Shown: positions 33,782 to 34,670 of the stretch, in pieces
Position numbering within the stretch: position 1 is the first letter of the stretch
How the letters are laid out: every line of letters begins with the position of its first letter
Origin: an uncultured Verrucomicrobiota bacterium
GTDB lineage: Bacteria; Verrucomicrobiota; Verrucomicrobiia; Verrucomicrobiales; Akkermansiaceae
Length of the DNA stretch: 34,670 nt
Assembly: GCA_913063525.1 (NCBI GenBank)
Contig: CAJXYV010000011.1
Span: 1-34,670, forward strand
Direction of reading: 5' to 3'
The notes under the pieces: model-generated
The model's input: the letters and a program-made list of their open reading frames with translations, nothing else
The model's database searches: none
Told to the model about the DNA's origin: nothing
Program-made: the position numbers and the translations under genes

Positions 33782-34670
33782 ATGTCCGTCCATCGTTCCA
33801 TTGCCATCCTTTTTCTCGGTCTCGCTTCCGCCTTTGGTCAGTCGCCAGCCGTGACCGCGCCGCCCGTGGCACCTCCTAGTGTGCCGATCCCGAGCGCTGC
33901 CCAGCCACCCGCCGTGCCCGTAGCTCCTCCCGGCGTGCCGATTCCTGGCGTGGCCCCCGCACCTGCCGCTGGCGCGCCTGCCGCCAATCCGCCTGCCGAA
34001 CCCGCCGCTTCAAAGCCCGAGCTGCCTCTCGGCCAAACCCTCATCACCGAACCGATCGAAGAGCTCAAACTCAGTGGCGACGCCCTCGCCGGCCTCTATC
34101 GCAAATACACGGGCCGCCGCGTCATCGTCGCCACCGCCGCCTCCACCGCTGAGTTTCGCTTCGTCCAAGACGCCAGCCCTGCCGACCCGCTGACCTTCGC
34201 CCAAGCCGCCGAACTCCTCAAAAAGGCCGCCACCATCGAGAACTTCGTCTTCGTCCCCGACGAGCAAGACCCCACCCTCGACATCCTCACCCTCGCCACC
34301 GGCGGCATCCGCCCCACCGGCCGCGGAGTCTCCGTTTATAACGAAAACGCCCCCCTGCCCGAGGGCGATGCCGTCATCTCCTACGTGATGACCCTCAGCT
34401 ACATCAAGCCTGCCGAGGCCGTCAACACCTTCACCCAGATCATCGGCCAGTTCGGCGCCTACGGCTCCATCGCCCCCGTGCCCAATGCCGCCGCTGTGGT
34501 CATCACCGAAAACACCTCGCTGATCCGCAAGCTCATCGACCTCAAAAAGGAAATCGACAAGCCCTCCTCCCAGATCGGCACCCGCTTCATCAAAGTCCAG
34601 TTTGCCGACGTCACGGAAATCGCCACCACCCTCACCACCCTGCTCACCGCCCAGCAATCGGCGCAAAAAA
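33782..34670 (+). CDS. gspD: T2SS secretin GspD, 5' part
   Basis: An open frame starts at ATG 33782 and continues off the right edge. It encodes a signal peptide (IAILFLGLASAFGQ), a Pro/Ala/Val-rich linker with a repeated VPxAPPxVPIP unit, and then the N0-like domain (LYRKYTGRRVIVA). N1-type KH-like domains follow (YIKPAEAVNTF..., VPNAAAVVITE; then the next repeat starting FIKVQFADVTEIA). These are hallmarks of secretins that form the outer-membrane channel. The barrel domain is outside the window. It closes the visible gsp operon, whose gspE and gspF are not seen. Confidence 0.9.
   Translation, partial: MSVHRSIAILFLGLASAFGQSPAVTAPPVAPPSVPIPSAAQPPAVPVAPPGVPIPGVAPAPAAGAPAANPPAEPAASKPELPLGQTLITEPIEELKLSGDALAGLYRKYTGRRVIVATAASTAEFRFVQDASPADPLTFAQAAELLKKAATIENFVFVPDEQDPTLDILTLATGGIRPTGRGVSVYNENAPLPEGDAVISYVMTLSYIKPAEAVNTFTQIIGQFGAYGSIAPVPNAAAVVITENTSLIRKLIDLKKEIDKPSSQIGTRFIKVQFADVTEIATTLTTLLTAQQSAQK

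Noticed and set aside
1..34670. CRISPR array, transposase, integrase or IS element
   Set aside because: Looked for regularly spaced repeats, DDE transposases and tyrosine recombinase motifs; none seen.

Overview
This window looks like a chromosomal segment of a Gram-negative bacterium. The complete set of type II secretion (T2SS) pseudopilins plus a secretin at the right end requires an outer membrane. The GC-rich core genes, the rarity of clear Shine-Dalgarno sites and the style of the argC-argJ and gspG-to-gspD blocks suggest the PVC group, most likely Verrucomicrobiota. That assignment is an impression from protein style, not a demonstrated placement.

The left two thirds (about 0.4 to 25.1 kb) is a dense defence island. 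After a small membrane ORF and an odd mosaic ORF come two overlapping genes (an uncharacterised acidic protein and a GNAT-fold acetyltransferase) that run into a type I BREX operon: brxA, brxB, brxC, [Fic], pglX, [OLD-like ATPase/nuclease], pglZ, brxL (1975-17677). Two non-BREX genes are embedded in it: a class II Fic protein between brxC and pglX, and an OLD-family ATPase-TOPRIM protein between pglX and pglZ. pglX has a central, clearly AT-richer segment that looks exchanged. A cluster of inverted repeats just upstream of pglX could be an internal operator or promoter.

Downstream on the same strand is a compact Pycsar system: a cyclic-nucleotide-binding/TIR effector and a class III-type nucleotide cyclase (17729-19368). 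Next is an SbcD/SbcC-like (YhaO/YhaN-like) nuclease-ATPase pair (19455-23011). Facing them on the minus strand is a retron-type reverse transcriptase (23143-24276). Its upstream region folds by eye into a plausible msr-msd noncoding RNA, and a separate 13-bp hairpin places the RT start codon in its loop. A DUF3293-type gene and tRNA-Pro(GGG) close the island.

From about 25.5 kb the window is core genome: argC and argJ (arginine biosynthesis), then a T2SS operon with gspG, gspH-like, gspI, gspJ, gspK, gspL, gspM-like, a proline-rich periplasmic protein in the position of gspC/pilP, and the 5' part of gspD, which runs off the right edge.

The strongest biological story is the stacking of four nucleic-acid or second-messenger immune modules (BREX, Pycsar, SbcCD-like, retron) beside a tRNA gene. 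The least conventional elements are the retron (ncRNA, start-codon hairpin, enlarged RT) and the Fic and OLD insertions in BREX. All functional statements rest on motifs and gene order read by eye; no database search was run.
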